Assembly: GCA_023424865.1 (NCBI GenBank)
Contig: JAFADM010000608.1
Span: 1-5,360 of the forward strand
Source of the DNA: Bacillota bacterium
GTDB lineage: Bacteria; Bacillota_A; Clostridia; DSM-8532
Length of the DNA: 5,360 nt
Direction of reading: 5' to 3'
Shown here: positions 4,075-5,360 of the stretch, one piece after another
Layout of the letters: each line of letters opens with the position of its first letter
How positions within the stretch are numbered: the first letter of the stretch is position 1
Notes under the pieces: model-generated
What the model saw: the letters and a program-made list of their open reading frames with translations, nothing else
Told to the model about the DNA's origin: nothing
The model's database searches: none
Made by a program: the position numbers and the translations under genes

Positions 4075-5360
4075 ATGGCCGAAGCAAAAAAGAAAACCGT
4101 TGTGGACGACATTCAACGGGGTATTTACGACCTTAAAAATGAAGTCCGCTTCTCCCACAAGGTCTCTCAGGGTCTCACGGAGGATATTGTAAGAGAAATC
4201 TCCAGGGAGAAAAAGGATCCGGAATGGATGACTGAATTTCGTTTAAAATCCCTTGAAATTTACAATTCCAAGCCTATTCCAACCTGGGGCCCCTCCCTGG
4301 AAGGGCTGGATATTGACCATATTACCACCTACATCCGCCCGGATACGGAAATGAAGGGAAGCTGGGAGGAGGTGCCGGAGGATATCCGAAACACCTTTGA
4401 CCGCCTGGGTATCCCCAAAGCCGAGCATGAGTCCTTAGCCGGTGTGGGCGCCCAATACGATTCAGAGGTTGTGTATCACAGCATCCGCGAGGAGCTTGTG
4501 GAAAAGGGCATTGTTTACACGGATATGGAGACGGCCCTTAGGGACTACGAGCCTTTGGTAAAGGAATACTTCATGAAGCTGGTCCCGCCTGAGGATCATA
4601 AGTTTATTTCCCTCCACGGGGCGGTATGGTCCGGCGGATCCTTTGTCTATGTGCCGGAAGGCGTGGATGTTCCCTTTCCTCTCCAGTCCTATTTCCGCAT
4701 GAATGCGCCGGGAACGGGACAGTTTGAGCACACCCTCATTATTGTGGAAAAAGGCGCCAGCCTCCACTTTATTGAAGGCTGCTCCGCTCCTAAATATTCC
4801 GTAGCCAATCTCCACGCGGGCTGTGTGGAGCTTTATGTAAAGGAAGGGGCCAGGCTTCGCTACAGCACCATTGAAAACTGGTCCAAAAACATGTACAACC
4901 TGAACACCAAACGGTGCCTGGTGGAAAAAGACGGGCTCATTGAATGGGTTTCAGGCTCCTTTGGCTCCAGGGTTTCCATGCTTTACCCCATGAGTATTCT
5001 AAATGGCGAAAGAGCCCGGATGGAATACACGGGCATTACCTTTGCTTCTAAGGGCCAGAACCTTGACACGGGATGTAAGGTGGTGCATGCCGCACCCTAT
5101 ACCACCTCCAAAATCAGTGCCCGATCCATATCCAAGGACGGAGGCTCTTCCTTCTACCGAAGCCTCATAAAGGTCACCCCGGAAGCTCATAACAGCAAAA
5201 TCGCATCCAATTGCGAATCCCTTATGCTGGATGATCGTTCGGTGTCGGATACGGTTCCGGTGATGGTGGTTCAAAATGACAACATTGATTTGGGCCATGA
5301 AGCAAAGATCGGACGTATCAGCGACGACGCAATCTTCTACCTTATGAGCCGGGGCATCAG
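4075..5360 (+). CDS. sufB: SufB, scaffold subunit of the SUF Fe-S cluster assembly complex (3' partial)
   Basis: The frame runs from ATG 4075 to the window edge without a stop, giving 428 residues. The family is about 465-470 long, so roughly 40 C-terminal residues are cut off. SufB accepts sulfur and carries the nascent Fe-S cluster with SufC and SufD. The N-terminal region has the SufB-typical EWMTEFRLKSLEIY (50-63) and the GVGAQYDSEVVYHS stretch; HGAVWSGGSFVYVPEGV (181-197) begins the beta-helix core. C236 in EGCSAP corresponds to E. coli C254, and C380 in SNCESL corresponds to C405, the sulfur-transfer and cluster-site cysteines. Near the end, H408 and E409 in LGHEAKIGRI match the HE pair implicated in cluster binding; a glycine replaces the glutamate found just before the histidine in E. 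coli (LEHEA). The C-terminal FYLMSRGI is also typical. The N-terminal domain and cysteine pattern favour SufB over its paralogue SufD. Confidence 0.96.
   Translation, partial: MAEAKKKTVVDDIQRGIYDLKNEVRFSHKVSQGLTEDIVREISREKKDPEWMTEFRLKSLEIYNSKPIPTWGPSLEGLDIDHITTYIRPDTEMKGSWEEVPEDIRNTFDRLGIPKAEHESLAGVGAQYDSEVVYHSIREELVEKGIVYTDMETALRDYEPLVKEYFMKLVPPEDHKFISLHGAVWSGGSFVYVPEGVDVPFPLQSYFRMNAPGTGQFEHTLIIVEKGASLHFIEGCSAPKYSVANLHAGCVELYVKEGARLRYSTIENWSKNMYNLNTKRCLVEKDGLIEWVSGSFGSRVSMLYPMSILNGERARMEYTGITFASKGQNLDTGCKVVHAAPYTTSKISARSISKDGGSSFYRSLIKVTPEAHNSKIASNCESLMLDDRSVSDTVPVMVVQNDNIDLGHEAKIGRISDDAIFYLMSRGI

Noticed and set aside
3700..4158. 152-codon open frame on the minus strand opposite sufC and the start of sufB
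   Set aside because: It is antisense to a clearly conserved gene, shows no recognisable domain and arises from codon bias of sufC.

Overview
The window looks like a chromosomal segment of an anaerobic, Clostridia-type Firmicute. This rests on the gene content (a SufC-SufB order, a ClC transporter with a TrkA_C-type tail, a PflA-like radical SAM protein of the COG1313 type), on strong AGGAGG-like ribosome binding sites, and on a moderate GC content. It is an inference from gene content only, and no species can be named. Everything recognisable lies on the + strand.

Layout: positions 1-222 are the C-terminal end of an AraC/XylS-family transcription regulator cut by the window edge. Positions 223-540 hold no gene. 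The first part of that gap carries a 13-bp near-perfect direct repeat and several inverted repeats. The second part carries a good extended -10 promoter (389-418) and a roughly 115-nt leader for the next gene. Positions 541-2097 encode a ClC chloride/proton antiporter with a C-terminal TrkA_C-like domain, most likely starting at TTG. Its last 38 bases overlap the start of a radical SAM protein gene (2060-3007), whose strong ribosome binding site lies inside the ClC gene, so the two are co-transcribed and probably translationally coupled.

Positions 3008-3276 are non-coding and rich in short inverted repeats, and they precede a SUF iron-sulfur cluster assembly operon. sufC (3277-4068) encodes the ATPase. 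sufB (4075 to beyond the window end) encodes the scaffold and is complete except for roughly the last 40 residues. sufC and sufB lie six bases apart and in the same reading frame. The rest of the operon (probably sufD, sufS and a sufU-like gene) would lie beyond 5360 but is not visible.

Functionally, SufB and SufC together form the core that builds Fe-S clusters. The upstream radical SAM protein would itself need a [4Fe-4S] cluster, so it is a possible client, but nothing in the sequence shows a direct link. The window is mostly ordinary core-genome content. The points worth a second look are in the two intergenic regions (mutually exclusive hairpins, operator-like palindromes), the overlapping gene pair, and the undefined substrate of the radical SAM protein. 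I found no CRISPR array, mobile element, tRNA or rRNA, and no clear evidence of a new system.
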